From NCBI RefSeq assembly GCF_008120935.1, contig NZ_RDBO01000077.1:306960-353752 (forward strand): 46,793 nucleotides of DNA, given 5' to 3'. Position numbers and translations under genes: made by a program. Positions 24,521-33,110 of this stretch are shown one piece after another. Each line of letters opens with the position of its first letter. Within the stretch, counting starts at the first letter, position 1. The notes under the pieces were generated by a model. The model was given only the letters and a program-made list of their open reading frames with translations. It was not told the origin of the DNA and ran no database searches. This stretch comes from Streptomyces sp. sk2.1. GTDB lineage: Bacteria > Actinomycetota > Actinomycetes > Streptomycetales > Streptomycetaceae.

Positions 24521-25782
24521 GCGCAACCCAGGTTTCCGCCGCGAGCGTCGCCCCCAAGAAGGGCGGCGGCCGCCGCAAGCTCACCCTGCCCGTCATCCTG
24601 CTGATCATCGCGGGCGGTCTCGCACTGGTCTCGCTCGTCCGCCTGATCAGCGGCGCCAACGACGTGACGTCCGTCGGGCAGGTCGCGGGCGCGCTCGAAC
24701 TGGCGGTACCGATCGGCCTCGCCGGACTCGGCGGTCTGTGGGCCGAGCGGGCGGGCGTCGTCAACATCGGTCTCGAAGGCATGATGATCCTGGGCACCTG
24801 GTTCGGTGCCTGGGCCGGGTTCCAGTGGGGCCCGTGGGTGGGCGTCCTGTTCGGCATCATCGGCGGCGCCCTCGGCGGCCTGCTGCACGCGATCATCACC
24901 GTCACCTTCGGGGTGAACCACATCGTCTCCGGTGTGGCCATCAACATCCTCGCGGTCGGCGTGACCCGCTACCTCTCCAACTACGCCTTCGACGGCGTCG
25001 AGGGCGGCTCGTCCAAGCAGTCCCCGCGGATCGAGGCGATCGACCGCATCACCATCCCCGGACTGTCGGACTGGCTCCTGGACATCCAGCAGAAGCACTG
25101 GTTCCTCGTCTCGGACATCGCCGGGGTCATCGGCGGCCTGGTCACCAACCTGTCCTGGCTGACCGTCGTCGCGCTGCTGCTGATCCCCGGCACCTGGTGG
25201 GTGCTGTGGCGCACGTCGTTCGGGCTGCGGCTGCGTTCCTGCGGCGAGAGCCCGGTCGCCGCCGAGTCGCTCGGTGTCAACGTCTACAAGTACAAGTACA
25301 TCGCCGTCGTCGTCTCCGGCGGTCTCGCCGGTCTCGCCGGCGCCTTCCTGGCGATCGTCTCCACCGGCATCTACCAGGAGAGCCAGACCGGCGGCCGCGG
25401 CTACATCGGTCTCGCCGCGATGATCTTCGGCAACTGGATGCCGGGCGGGATGGCGCTCGGCGCGGGCCTGTTCGGCTTCACCGACAGCCTCAAGCTGCGC
25501 GGCGGTGCCGAGAACGTGCACGCGATGCTCCTGCTGCTCGCGATCCTGCTGGTGGCCGTGCTGATCTGGCAGCTGTACCGGAAGAAGTACGTGGCGGCGG
25601 TGGTCTCGGCAGCGGTCTCCGGGCTGCTCTTCACCTGGTACGCGCTGACCGACCAGGTGCCGAGCCAGTTCGTCGACGCGGCCCCCTACGTCACGACGCT
25701 GCTGGTCCTCTCGCTCTCCGCGCAACGGCTGCGCATGCCAAAGGCGGACGGTCTCGTCTACCGGAAGGGCCAGGGCAAGTGA
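24517..25782 (+). CDS. Nucleoside ABC transporter permease (NupC-like)
   Basis: A 421-residue second permease of the same family. It shows AVPIGLAGLGGLWAERAGVVNIGLEGMMILGTWFG, HAIITVTFGVNHIVSGVAINILAVG, LRSCGESPVAAESLGV (coupling loop) and GYIGLAAMIFGNWMPGGMALGAGLFGF. It is longer than usual because of two extra C-terminal hydrophobic segments (about residues 345-395). GTG 24517 overlaps the upstream stop; its end overlaps cytidine deaminase by GTGA. This physical coupling to a pyrimidine salvage enzyme supports nucleosides as the transported substrate. Confidence 0.93.
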   Translation: MSATQVSAASVAPKKGGGRRKLTLPVILLIIAGGLALVSLVRLISGANDVTSVGQVAGALELAVPIGLAGLGGLWAERAGVVNIGLEGMMILGTWFGAWAGFQWGPWVGVLFGIIGGALGGLLHAIITVTFGVNHIVSGVAINILAVGVTRYLSNYAFDGVEGGSSKQSPRIEAIDRITIPGLSDWLLDIQQKHWFLVSDIAGVIGGLVTNLSWLTVVALLLIPGTWWVLWRTSFGLRLRSCGESPVAAESLGVNVYKYKYIAVVVSGGLAGLAGAFLAIVSTGIYQESQTGGRGYIGLAAMIFGNWMPGGMALGAGLFGFTDSLKLRGGAENVHAMLLLLAILLVAVLIWQLYRKKYVAAVVSAAVSGLLFTWYALTDQVPSQFVDAAPYVTTLLVLSLSAQRLRMPKADGLVYRKGQGK

Positions 25783-26177
25783 CGGCCGCCGCGGAGGTCG
25801 ACTGGGCGGCGCTGCGCGGCGCCGCACGGGCCGCGATGACGCGCGCGTACGTGCCGTACTCGCACTACCCGGTCGGCGCCGCGGCCCGGGTCGACGACGG
25901 CCGCACGGTCTCCGGCTGCAACGTCGAGAACGCCTCGTACGGGATCGGGCTGTGCGCCGAGTGCGGCCTGGTCTCCGAGCTGCACGCCACCGGCGGCGGC
26001 CGGCTGACCCACTTCACCTGCGTGGACGGGGCCGGCGAGATCCTGGTGCCGTGCGGCAGGTGCCGGCAGCTGCTGTACGAGTTCGGCGGCCCGGAACTGG
26101 TCCTGGAGACACCGGACGGACTGCGCACGCTCGACGAGATGCTGCCGCAGGCGTTCGGTCCGGGGCACCTGAAGTAG
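25779..26177 (+). CDS. cdd: Cytidine deaminase
   Basis: A 132-residue homotetrameric-type zinc enzyme that converts cytidine and deoxycytidine to uridine and deoxyuridine. The zinc site is clear: Cys59-Ala-Glu61 in GLCAECGLVSELHA, with Glu61 the proton shuttle, and PCGRCRQLLYEF with Cys92 and Cys95. SGCNVENASYG is the substrate-binding block. The length is normal for the short bacterial type. GTG 25779 is overlapped by the permease stop, making it the last gene of the transporter operon; a perfect hairpin at 26272-26300 ends the unit. Imported cytidine would be deaminated at once and fed to salvage or catabolism. Confidence 0.94.
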   Translation: MTAAAEVDWAALRGAARAAMTRAYVPYSHYPVGAAARVDDGRTVSGCNVENASYGIGLCAECGLVSELHATGGGRLTHFTCVDGAGEILVPCGRCRQLLYEFGGPELVLETPDGLRTLDEMLPQAFGPGHLK

Positions 26178-26271
26178 AAACCGGGCACCCGGGGCGGCGG
26201 ACGTCCGCATCGCGACCACTGCGGCCCCGGACCACCATGGCCCCGGACCACCGCGGCCCTCCCGGATCACC

Positions 26272-26300
26272 GTGGCCCTCCCGCCCGTCGGGAGGGCCAC
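26272..26300 (+). terminator. Terminator hairpin after cdd, 12-bp perfect stem
   Basis: GTGGCCCTCCCG (26272-26283) pairs perfectly with CGGGAGGGCCAC (26289-26300) around a 5-base loop. It separates the transporter operon from the thymidine phosphorylase promoter. Confidence 0.8.
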
Positions 26301-26314
26301 TCCCATCTCCACCC

Positions 26315-26328
26315 TCTATGCGCGTAGA
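26315..26328. promoter_or_regulatory. Nucleoside-regulon palindrome, site 3 (thymidine phosphorylase)
   Basis: TCTATGCGCGTAGA matches the palindrome TCTACGCGCGTAGA at 13 of 14 bases and lies 63 bases before the deoA-type start codon, just after the terminator. Confidence 0.75.
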
Positions 26329-26391
26329 GTCATTCGGGACTCTCGCGTACCGCACGCACACGTACGTACCGGCCGGAAGGACTCCCAGGAC

Positions 26392-27669
26392 ATGGACGCC
26401 ATCTCCGTCATCCGCACCAAGCGGGACCGAGGCGAGCTGACCCCCGAGCAGATCGACTGGGTCATCGACGCGTACACCCGCGGTGAGGTCGCCGACGAGC
26501 AGATGTCCGCGCTGGCCATGGCGATCCTGCTGAACGGCATGAACCGCACCGAGATCGCCCGCTGGACCGCCGCGATGATCGCCTCCGGCGAGCGGATGGA
26601 CTTCGCCTCGCTCTCCCGGCCCACCACCGACAAGCACTCCACCGGCGGCGTCGGCGACAAGATCACCCTGCCGCTCGCCCCGCTGGTCGCCGCCTGCGGC
26701 GCCGCCGTGCCGCAGCTCAGCGGCCGGGGCCTCGGCCACACCGGCGGCACGCTGGACAAGCTGGAGTCCATCCCCGGCTGGCGCGCGCACCTCTCCAACG
26801 CGGAGATGCTCGACGTCCTGGACACCACCGGCGCGGTCATCTGCGCCGCCGGTGACGGTCTGGCCCCCGCCGACAAGAAGCTGTACGCGCTCCGCGACGT
26901 CACCGGCACCGTCGAGGCCATCCCGCTGATCGCCAGCTCGATCATGTCCAAGAAGATCGCCGAGGGCACCGGCGCGCTCGTCCTGGACGTCAAGGTCGGC
27001 TCCGGCGCCTTCATGAAGACCATCGAGGACGCCCGCGAACTGGCCTCCACCATGGTCGCGCTGGGCACCGACAGCGGCGTGCGCACGGTCGCCCTGCTCA
27101 CCGACATGGCCACCCCGCTCGGCCTGACCGCGGGCAACGCCCTGGAGGTGCGCGAGTCCGTCGAGGTGCTGGCCGGCGGCGGCCCGAAGGACGTCGTCGA
27201 CCTCACCCTCGCCCTGGCCCGCGAGATGCTGGACGCGGCGGGCCTCAAGGACGCCGACCCGGAGAAGGCCCTCGCCGACGGCTCCGCGATGGACGTCTGG
27301 CGCCGCATGATCTCCGCCCAGGGCGGCGACCCGGACGCACCGCTCCCGGTCGCCCGCGAGCAGCACGTGGTCACGGCCCCGTCCACCGGCGTGCTGACCC
27401 GCCTGGACGCCTACGACATCGGCGTCGCCGCCTGGCGCCTCGGCGCGGGCCGGGCCCGCAAGGAGGACCCGGTGCAGGCGGGCGCGGGCGTCGAGCTGCA
27501 CGCCAAGCCGGGCGACCCGGTCACGGCCGGCCAGCCGCTGCTGACGCTGCACACCGACACCCCGGAGAAGTTCGACTACGCGCTGAAGGCCCTGCCCGAC
27601 GCGTACGACATCGCCCCGGCGGGCACGGCCTTCACCGCCACCCCCGTGGTGCGGGAACGTATCGCCTGA
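26392..27669 (+). CDS. deoA: Thymidine phosphorylase
   Basis: A 425-residue nucleoside phosphorylase that cleaves thymidine (and probably deoxyuridine or uridine) with phosphate. The family signature is at 80-90 (DKHSTGGVGDK), with Lys81, His82 and Ser83 in the phosphate site, followed by SGRGLGHTGGTLDKLESIPG and IASSIMSKKIAEGTGALVLDVKVGSGAFMK. The C-terminal domain has EDPVQAGAGVELHAKPGDPV. ATG 26392 follows CCAGGA. It has its own copy of the shared operator although it follows cdd, so it can be made independently but under the same control. A 12-bp hairpin after the stop ends the transcript. Confidence 0.94.
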   Translation: MDAISVIRTKRDRGELTPEQIDWVIDAYTRGEVADEQMSALAMAILLNGMNRTEIARWTAAMIASGERMDFASLSRPTTDKHSTGGVGDKITLPLAPLVAACGAAVPQLSGRGLGHTGGTLDKLESIPGWRAHLSNAEMLDVLDTTGAVICAAGDGLAPADKKLYALRDVTGTVEAIPLIASSIMSKKIAEGTGALVLDVKVGSGAFMKTIEDARELASTMVALGTDSGVRTVALLTDMATPLGLTAGNALEVRESVEVLAGGGPKDVVDLTLALAREMLDAAGLKDADPEKALADGSAMDVWRRMISAQGGDPDAPLPVAREQHVVTAPSTGVLTRLDAYDIGVAAWRLGAGRARKEDPVQAGAGVELHAKPGDPVTAGQPLLTLHTDTPEKFDYALKALPDAYDIAPAGTAFTATPVVRERIA

Positions 27670-27691
27670 CCTGCGGTTTTCCCATACGGGT

Positions 27692-27725
27692 GAACGGGAC
27701 CGGTGGACCGCCGCCGGTCCCGTTC
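27692..27725 (+). terminator. Terminator hairpin after deoA, 12-bp perfect stem
   Basis: GAACGGGACCGG (27692-27703) pairs with CCGGTCCCGTTC (27714-27725) around a 10-base loop. Confidence 0.75.
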
Positions 27726-27767
27726 GGCATGCTGGACTCGGTGACGCACCGATAGGAGGAGACCGCC

Positions 27768-28358
27768 ATGAGCGCACTCACCGTCGATCCCGCTCCGGGC
27801 CACGGCCGGGAATGGGACGACCTCGTCCGGATCTGGGAGGAGACGGACGCGCCCGAGGGCTGCAAGGTGGAGATCATCGAGGGGATCGTCACCGTGTCGC
27901 CACCGCCGTCCAACGACCACAATCTCACCGCGGCGCGCCTCCAGCGCAGGCTGTACCGCGTCATTCCGGAGGACTGGGAGATCTTCCAGACCCTCGGAGT
28001 CTCGGTACCGGGCCGGGCCGGGCTCTACATTCCGGACCTGGTCGTCGTGCCGGACACCGTGACGACCGGACCGGGCAACCGCATTCCGGCCGAAGAGGCC
28101 CGTCTCGTCGTCGAGATCACCTCGAAGGCCAACGCCAACCACGACCGCATCGGCAAGGTGCGCGGCTACGCGAAGGCCGGTGTCGAGCTGTTCCTGCTGC
28201 TCGACCCGTGGCACTCGGGCCGCCCCACCGCCACGCTGTACGGGGAGCCGGAAGGCGGCACCTACCGGGTGCTGGACACGGTCGAGTACGGGGAGAAGCT
28301 GACGCTGCCCGAGCCGTTCGGGCTCGTCCTGGACACCGGGGTGTTCCCGGTGAGCTGA
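27768..28358 (+). CDS. Uma2 family endonuclease-fold protein (DUF820), second
   Basis: A 196-residue Uma2-family protein. It is better conserved around the nuclease-like core than the copy at 1980: VEIIEGIVTVSPPPSNDHN, then GLYIPDLVVVPD with the acidic residue, then ARLVVEITSKANANHDRIGKVRGYAKAGVELFLLLDPW carrying the E-x-T-S-K pattern. ATG 27768 follows TAGGAGGAG, a very strong ribosome binding site. It is flanked on both sides by terminator hairpins, so it is transcribed alone. Biological role is unknown; a mobile or selfish origin is often suspected for this family but is not shown here. Confidence 0.85.
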   Translation: MSALTVDPAPGHGREWDDLVRIWEETDAPEGCKVEIIEGIVTVSPPPSNDHNLTAARLQRRLYRVIPEDWEIFQTLGVSVPGRAGLYIPDLVVVPDTVTTGPGNRIPAEEARLVVEITSKANANHDRIGKVRGYAKAGVELFLLLDPWHSGRPTATLYGEPEGGTYRVLDTVEYGEKLTLPEPFGLVLDTGVFPVS

Positions 28359-28396
28359 CAGGTGCTGCCGGGTGCGGCGCGGTCCGGGAACGCGAA

Positions 28397-28434
28397 CGGC
28401 CCGCCGGGGCGGAGGAATCCGTCCCGGCGGGCCG
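28397..28434. terminator. Bidirectional terminator, 17-bp stem
   Basis: Bases 28397-28413 pair with 28418-28434 (one G-T pair) around the loop GGAA. It lies between genes converging from 28358 (+) and 28481 (-). Confidence 0.85.
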
Positions 28435-28480
28435 CTGTCGTGCGCGGGCGGGGGCCTGTCGGCTCACCGCCCGGGGCCGG

Positions 28481-31400
28481 TCACTTGCCGAAGTAGGCGT
28501 TGTAGATCGACACCGACGACTTGTTGCCCTTCTTGTCCGTGACATCGGCCCGGTAGGAGATGGACTTCCCCTTGGCCGGGTTCTTCACGGAGAGCTTGCC
28601 CTTCTTCACCGCGGACTTCTTCCACGTCTTGCCGCCGTCGTAACTGACGTACACCGTCAGCGACTTGAGGTTCTTTCCGGCGGCGGCGCCCTGCACCGTC
28701 ACGGGCACCGAAGCGGTCCGGCCGGCCGTGACCCGGCTGTCGGAGGTGACGTTGGGCGTGAACCGCACCGTGGAGACCGGCAGCATGGTCGGACCCGAGG
28801 TCCGCTTGGAGCGGAAGGTCCAGCTCGCGTCGATCCGGGTGGAGACCGGGGAGAGCGCCGCGCTGCGCCGCAGCGAGGTCGTCAGCCGGTAGTCGGCGGC
28901 ACCGGCCGGCACGGCGAAGGGGGTGCTGCCCGCCAACGGGTCCTCGTTCTGGGCGAACTTCTTGCCGTTGCGGTACAGGACCGTCTTGGCCGAACTGTAG
29001 GCGGAGTCACCGATGTTGCCGCGCCCGTCGGCCACCAGCGGCAGCACGCCGACGATGTCGTCGCCGTCGCGGAGGACGCCGTACTGGGAGGTGACCACGG
29101 GGCCGAACACCGCGGTGTTGACCTTCTTCGTGTAGGACTTGCCCGCCTTGAACGTCTGCGGGGTGCCGAGGGAGTACTGCGCCTCGGTCACCGGGTAGCC
29201 GTCCTCGTCGAGCCCGCCGTCCTGGCTGAACTCGAAGCCCCACTTCACCTTGTCGGCGGTGGAGACGTAGGTGGTGACGTTGCCGGGGATCTTGTGGGCG
29301 GTCCAGCTCGCCCAGACGTTGTCCGATCCGGGCAGCGCGGCCCACGCGGAGACCTCACCGGTCTTGCCCTTGGCGGGCGAGCCGAGGGCGAGGCCGACCT
29401 TGGCCAGCTGGGCGGCGGTGTACTTCCGCTGGTAACCGGTGGACGCCTGCGTCGCCGGGCCGCCGGCCGCGATGTCGTACCGGGTGGAGGCACCCTTGGC
29501 CCAGCTGCCGAGCCAGTGCTGGGAGAGCGAGCCGTCGGTCACCTTCGGGCCGAAGTGCGCGGTGTTGAAGTTCTTGTACGTGTCGAGGATCCAGCCGTAG
29601 GTGTAGCCGCCCTCCTCGGTCGAGAACTGGAGGTCGGGCGCGGCCAGCAGGGACTTCGTCCCGGTGGTGGGCAGGGTGATGTCCACCGGCTTCGCCTTGC
29701 GCGCGTCGAGCGTCACGGTGAGGTTCTTGGTGACGTCCAGCTTCGGCTGGGACAGCCAGTCGGTGCCCTTGGCGTAGTCCTCGGGGTCGACGGTGACGGC
29801 CCCGTTCAGGGTGTAACCACCCTTGGGCAGACGGACCTTGGCCGTGCCGTCGGTGTTCGTCGGGGAGAGCCACTGGCCGAGCGCCGTTCCCGAGAGGCCG
29901 AAGAGGTCGGTCTCGACGAACTGGGCCGGCTTGCCGTCGCGCCCGATGGTCTTGACGGTGACGTCGTACGACTCGATCTCGCGCTCGACCGCGGCCGCCG
30001 TGCGGACGCTCTGGCCGCCGCCGGTCCCGACGACGTACGCCGAGTAGACGCCGTCGGCGTTGCCGCCGAGCTTGGTGTTCACGGTCAGGGGCACGTCGGC
30101 GGTACCGCCCGCGGGGACGGTGACCTTGTCGGCGCCGAGGGTGAAGAAGCCGGCCGGGGCGGGCCCGCCCTTCGGCCCGGTCGCCTCGGTCGTGAGGTCG
30201 AGGGTGACGTCACTGGTGCCGAGGTTGCGGTACGTCAGCTTCTTGGTGACCGGGGTGTCGTCGGTGTGCGGCCACTGCTGGAGGCCGAAGCTCAGCGAGA
30301 CCGGCTCGGCGACGACGGTCTGGGCGATCGCCCGGTCGACGGCGATCCGGCCCGTGCCCTGCTCGAACGGGGTGTACGCGCCCGGCTTCGTCGAGGCGGT
30401 GAGCGCGCCCTTGAGCTCGGCGTACTTCCACTCCGGGTGCTGCTGCTTGAGGAGCGCGGCGGCGCCCGCGACGTGCGGGGTCGCCATCGACGTGCCGGAG
30501 ATCGTCAGGTAGCCCGGCGGGTTCTGCCCGACCTCCTGGTCGATGGCGGAGCCGGGGGCGGCGGCGGCCGTGATGTCCACGCCGGGGGCGGTGACGTCGG
30601 GCTTGATCCCGCTGTCGCCGATGCGCGGGCCGCGGCTGGAGAATTCCGCCAGGCCGTCCTTGTCGTCGACGGCGCCGACGGTCAGCGCGGCCTCCGCGCT
30701 GCCGGGGGAGCCGACGGTGCCGGCGCCGGGGCCCTCGTTGCCCGCCGCGATGGCGAACAGGACGCCCTTGTCGGCGGACAGCTTGTTGACCGCCGCCTCC
30801 AGCGGGTCGACCTCGGGGGTGTCGCCGCCGCCGAGGCTCAGGTTGACGATGTCGGCGCCCTGCGCGACCGCCCACTCCATCCCGGCCAGGATGCCGGAGT
30901 CGTCGCCGAAGCCGTCGTCGTCGAGGACCTTGCCCTCGAGGAGCTTGGCGTCCGGGGCCACGCCCTTGAACTTGCCGCCCGACTTGGCGCCCGTACCGGC
31001 CGCGATCGACGAGACGTGGGTGCCGTGGCCGACCCGGTCCTTGGCGTCCGGGGAGGAGGTGAAGTTCTTCGTGTCGAGGATCTGGTCCTTGAGGTCGGGG
31101 TGGGTGGCGTCCACTCCGGTGTCCAGGACGGCGATCTTGACACCCTTCCCGGTGTAACCGGCCTTCCACGCGGCCGGGGTGCCGATCTGCGGGACGCTCT
31201 TGTCGAGGCTCGCCCTGCGTACGCCGTCCAGCCAGACCCGGTCGATCCCGGCGGCGGTGGTGAGCTGGGTGCTGCGCGGGGCCTTGCTGGTCAGTGCCTG
31301 CCAGATGTCCCCGGCGTCGCGCTGCGGGGTGATCACCGACTCGGCGTTCAGCGTCTTCAGGGTCCGGGCGACCCGGGTGGAACCGGCGTCGCGGACCTCG

Positions 31401-31828
31401 GCCTTCGCGGTGGCGGCCTTCGCGCCCCGGTAGGAGACGATCAGCTTCAGGCCCGCCTTCTGGGCCCGGCGGTTCTCCGCCCGGCTCAGCTCGGTGATGT
31501 CGAACAGCCGGCGGTCCAGCTTCCCGGAGCTGATCAGCCGGTGGGCGTCGGCCGGGACGAGCAGGGTGTGCCCGTCGCGTATCTGGCGCTGCACGGGTAT
31601 GTGCTCGCGCCCCTTCGCGGCGCGGAAGCCGACGACCCGGCCCTTGGCGTCCACCGTGACGAGGTCACCGGTGATCAGTGTCAGCCGGTGCTGGGCCAGG
31701 GACTTGGTGCCGGTCGGCCGGGCGGTGTCGGGCTGTGCGACGGCCGGGCTGGTCATCCCGGCCGCGAGCGCCACGGCGGCTGCCGCGGCGACGGTCGAAA
31801 CACACGCGTTTTTCACGTGTTTGCGCAA
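28481..31828 (-). CDS. Large secreted S8 family serine protease (subtilase)
   Basis: A secreted subtilase of about 1,115 residues. The signal peptide (KHVKNACVSTVAAAAAVALAAG) is followed by a propeptide of roughly 180 residues. The triad is complete: Asp in KIAVLDTGVDATHPDLK, His in GHGTHVSSIAAGTG and Ser in GTSMATPHVAGAAALL, with the oxyanion Asn in AIAAGNEGPG. About 600 residues follow, including beta-sandwich regions and a C-terminal fibronectin-like part (VYVSYDGGKTWKKSAVKKG). The frame is open to a GTG at 31879, but that start has no ribosome binding site and would bury the signal peptide; TTG 31828, just after GGGGGAG, is preferred. The spacing there is short, so the exact start is uncertain. 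Confidence 0.9.
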   Translation of the reverse strand: MRKHVKNACVSTVAAAAAVALAAGMTSPAVAQPDTARPTGTKSLAQHRLTLITGDLVTVDAKGRVVGFRAAKGREHIPVQRQIRDGHTLLVPADAHRLISSGKLDRRLFDITELSRAENRRAQKAGLKLIVSYRGAKAATAKAEVRDAGSTRVARTLKTLNAESVITPQRDAGDIWQALTSKAPRSTQLTTAAGIDRVWLDGVRRASLDKSVPQIGTPAAWKAGYTGKGVKIAVLDTGVDATHPDLKDQILDTKNFTSSPDAKDRVGHGTHVSSIAAGTGAKSGGKFKGVAPDAKLLEGKVLDDDGFGDDSGILAGMEWAVAQGADIVNLSLGGGDTPEVDPLEAAVNKLSADKGVLFAIAAGNEGPGAGTVGSPGSAEAALTVGAVDDKDGLAEFSSRGPRIGDSGIKPDVTAPGVDITAAAAPGSAIDQEVGQNPPGYLTISGTSMATPHVAGAAALLKQQHPEWKYAELKGALTASTKPGAYTPFEQGTGRIAVDRAIAQTVVAEPVSLSFGLQQWPHTDDTPVTKKLTYRNLGTSDVTLDLTTEATGPKGGPAPAGFFTLGADKVTVPAGGTADVPLTVNTKLGGNADGVYSAYVVGTGGGQSVRTAAAVEREIESYDVTVKTIGRDGKPAQFVETDLFGLSGTALGQWLSPTNTDGTAKVRLPKGGYTLNGAVTVDPEDYAKGTDWLSQPKLDVTKNLTVTLDARKAKPVDITLPTTGTKSLLAAPDLQFSTEEGGYTYGWILDTYKNFNTAHFGPKVTDGSLSQHWLGSWAKGASTRYDIAAGGPATQASTGYQRKYTAAQLAKVGLALGSPAKGKTGEVSAWAALPGSDNVWASWTAHKIPGNVTTYVSTADKVKWGFEFSQDGGLDEDGYPVTEAQYSLGTPQTFKAGKSYTKKVNTAVFGPVVTSQYGVLRDGDDIVGVLPLVADGRGNIGDSAYSSAKTVLYRNGKKFAQNEDPLAGSTPFAVPAGAADYRLTTSLRRSAALSPVSTRIDASWTFRSKRTSGPTMLPVSTVRFTPNVTSDSRVTAGRTASVPVTVQGAAAGKNLKSLTVYVSYDGGKTWKKSAVKKGKLSVKNPAKGKSISYRADVTDKKGNKSSVSIYNAYFGK

Positions 31829-32157
31829 CTCTCCCCCTGGAGAATCAGGCGGCCCCGAGGGCCACTGGTCAGTCGGCACGACGGCGACGCCGGTGCCGAC
31901 CGGTTCACGTACCTAGAGGGGGAATTGGGCAGACGGGTTCACAGAAGACGCACAGATCAACGGAGTTGACGAAAGATCATCGCTCCGGCGCGGTCCGGGA
32001 CGGTCCGGGTCGGCCCGGGGTGGTCCGGAACATCCCGGTTCAGGACGGTGTGGTGTGGCGAGGGGGTGCCGGGAAGCCGCCGGGGGTGCGCGACGGCCGA
32101 GGGAAGTACCGGACCGGGCAGCGATGAGTTTCGGCCGTCGCGCCGGTCTCCCCTGAT
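31829..32157. other. Upstream region of the divergent subtilase and STAS genes
   Basis: No gene is supported. A GC-rich stretch around 31990-32030 repeats GGTCCGGGACGG-like units three to four times. No promoter can be placed with confidence. Confidence 0.4.
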
Positions 32158-32532
32158 GTGGAAGCCATGACCCCGATCGTTCTCGTCGTCACCGGCCGCG
32201 TCACCAGGGACGCGGTGCCGGGACTCTGCGCCGAGCTGGAGGCGCTGCTGCACGGCCCCGACGGTGCCGCCCACGCCCCGGACGCCGGGGTGGACTGCGA
32301 TGTGGGCGGGGTCGTACGGGCGGATCTGGTACTGGTCGAGGCGATAGCGCGGCTGGTGCTCGTCGCACGCCGGGCGGGCGGCCGAAGGCTACGGCTGCGC
32401 AACGCGTCCCCGGAACTGCGGAGCCTGCTGGACCTGGTGGGACTGGCCGAGCTGATGGGCGTCACCAGTGTGACGGGTGTGGCGAACACGACGGGTGTCA
32501 CGGACGTGGCGGGCGGGACGGACCCGGGGTAG
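32158..32532 (+). CDS. STAS domain protein (anti-sigma factor antagonist-like)
   Basis: A protein of about 121-124 residues with the shape of a STAS domain: strand TPIVLVVTGRVTRDAVPGLCAEL, a central strand VDCDVGGVVRADLVLVEAIARLVLVARRAGGRRLRLRNASPELRSLLDLVGL. The D-x-x-x-x-x-A-D-L segment stands where the phosphorylatable D-S/T of antagonists would be, but no Ser or Thr is present, so switching by phosphorylation is doubtful. The start is GTG 32158 or ATG 32167. The C-terminal 25 residues are a Gly/Thr/Val repeat (VTSVTGVANTTGVTDVAGG) encoded by repetitive DNA and are probably disordered. Confidence 0.65.
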   Translation: MEAMTPIVLVVTGRVTRDAVPGLCAELEALLHGPDGAAHAPDAGVDCDVGGVVRADLVLVEAIARLVLVARRAGGRRLRLRNASPELRSLLDLVGLAELMGVTSVTGVANTTGVTDVAGGTDPG

Positions 32533-32534
32533 AC

Positions 32535-32690
32535 GACGGACGCGAGGTGCGGGACGGACATGAGGCGCGGGCCGGGGCAGGAGGCCGGGCCGGGCACAAG
32601 GTGCGTGCCGGACATGAGGTACGGGCCGGGCACGAGGTGGACGGCGGACGCGAGGTGCGGGCCGGGGCCGGAGGACGGACCGGACCGGAA
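32535..32690. repeat. Degenerate GGACATGAGGTRCGGGCCGGG repeats
   Basis: Variants of GACATGAGGTACGGGCCGGG and GACGCGAGGTGCGGGC recur about six times directly after the STAS gene (near 32538, 32567, 32613 and 32648). The gap to 32782 holds no supported gene; reading frames through it are repeat artefacts. Confidence 0.65.
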
Positions 32691-32782
32691 GGATCACGAA
32701 CCGACCGCCGCCCCGTACACCACCGGAGCCACGCCCATCCCACACCCGTCCCACTCCCACTCCCGCCCCGCCCCCGTCCCGC

Positions 32783-33100
32783 TCAGTCCTCCTCGTCCCC
32801 GGACGACGTGATCCGGGCCGAGTCGCAGACCGTCGTACCGATGGAAACTCTCCCGTCGGCCGCGACTTTCGTCAGCGTGGCGGACGAGTTCGGGGAGGCG
32901 CTGGGGCCCGGGGGCGCCGCGACGAAGTCCCCGCAGTCGGACTCGGGCTGAGGTCCCGGCTCCGCCCCGGAGGACGGCGGTGTCACCGGGGCCGGGCCGC
33001 CGGTGGCGGAGGGCTCACCCATCCACCGGGCCACGCCCCAGCCACCGGCGGCCAGCACCACCCAGCCGACCACCAGCCCGTTCCGTATTCCGCGTCTCAC
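32783..33100 (-). CDS. Small membrane-anchored protein, function unknown
   Basis: A 105-residue protein with one N-terminal membrane segment (NGLVVGWVVLAAGGWGVARWM) and a Pro/Gly/Ser-rich outer part containing two cysteines (ESDCGDF and TTVCDSA) that could form a disulfide. No family is recognised. GTG 33100 lies 10 bases after the stop of the ECF sigma factor gene, so it is very likely co-transcribed with it. It has no cytoplasmic domain of the usual anti-sigma type, so calling it an anti-sigma factor would be unsupported. Confidence 0.6.
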   Translation of the reverse strand: MRRGIRNGLVVGWVVLAAGGWGVARWMGEPSATGGPAPVTPPSSGAEPGPQPESDCGDFVAAPPGPSASPNSSATLTKVAADGRVSIGTTVCDSARITSSGDEED

Positions 33101-33110
33101 CGGCCCGGCC

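Noticed and set aside
27812..31969. Plus-strand open frame of 1,385 codons
   Set aside because: It is the complement of the subtilase gene and overlaps the Uma2 gene in another frame. The minus-strand protein has an intact catalytic triad and signal peptide, so this is an artefact of high GC.
32158..32532. Phospho-regulated anti-sigma antagonist paired with the nearby ECF sigma factor
   Set aside because: The STAS protein lacks the usual Ser/Thr phosphorylation site, and ECF factors do not normally use this switch; proximity alone is not evidence.
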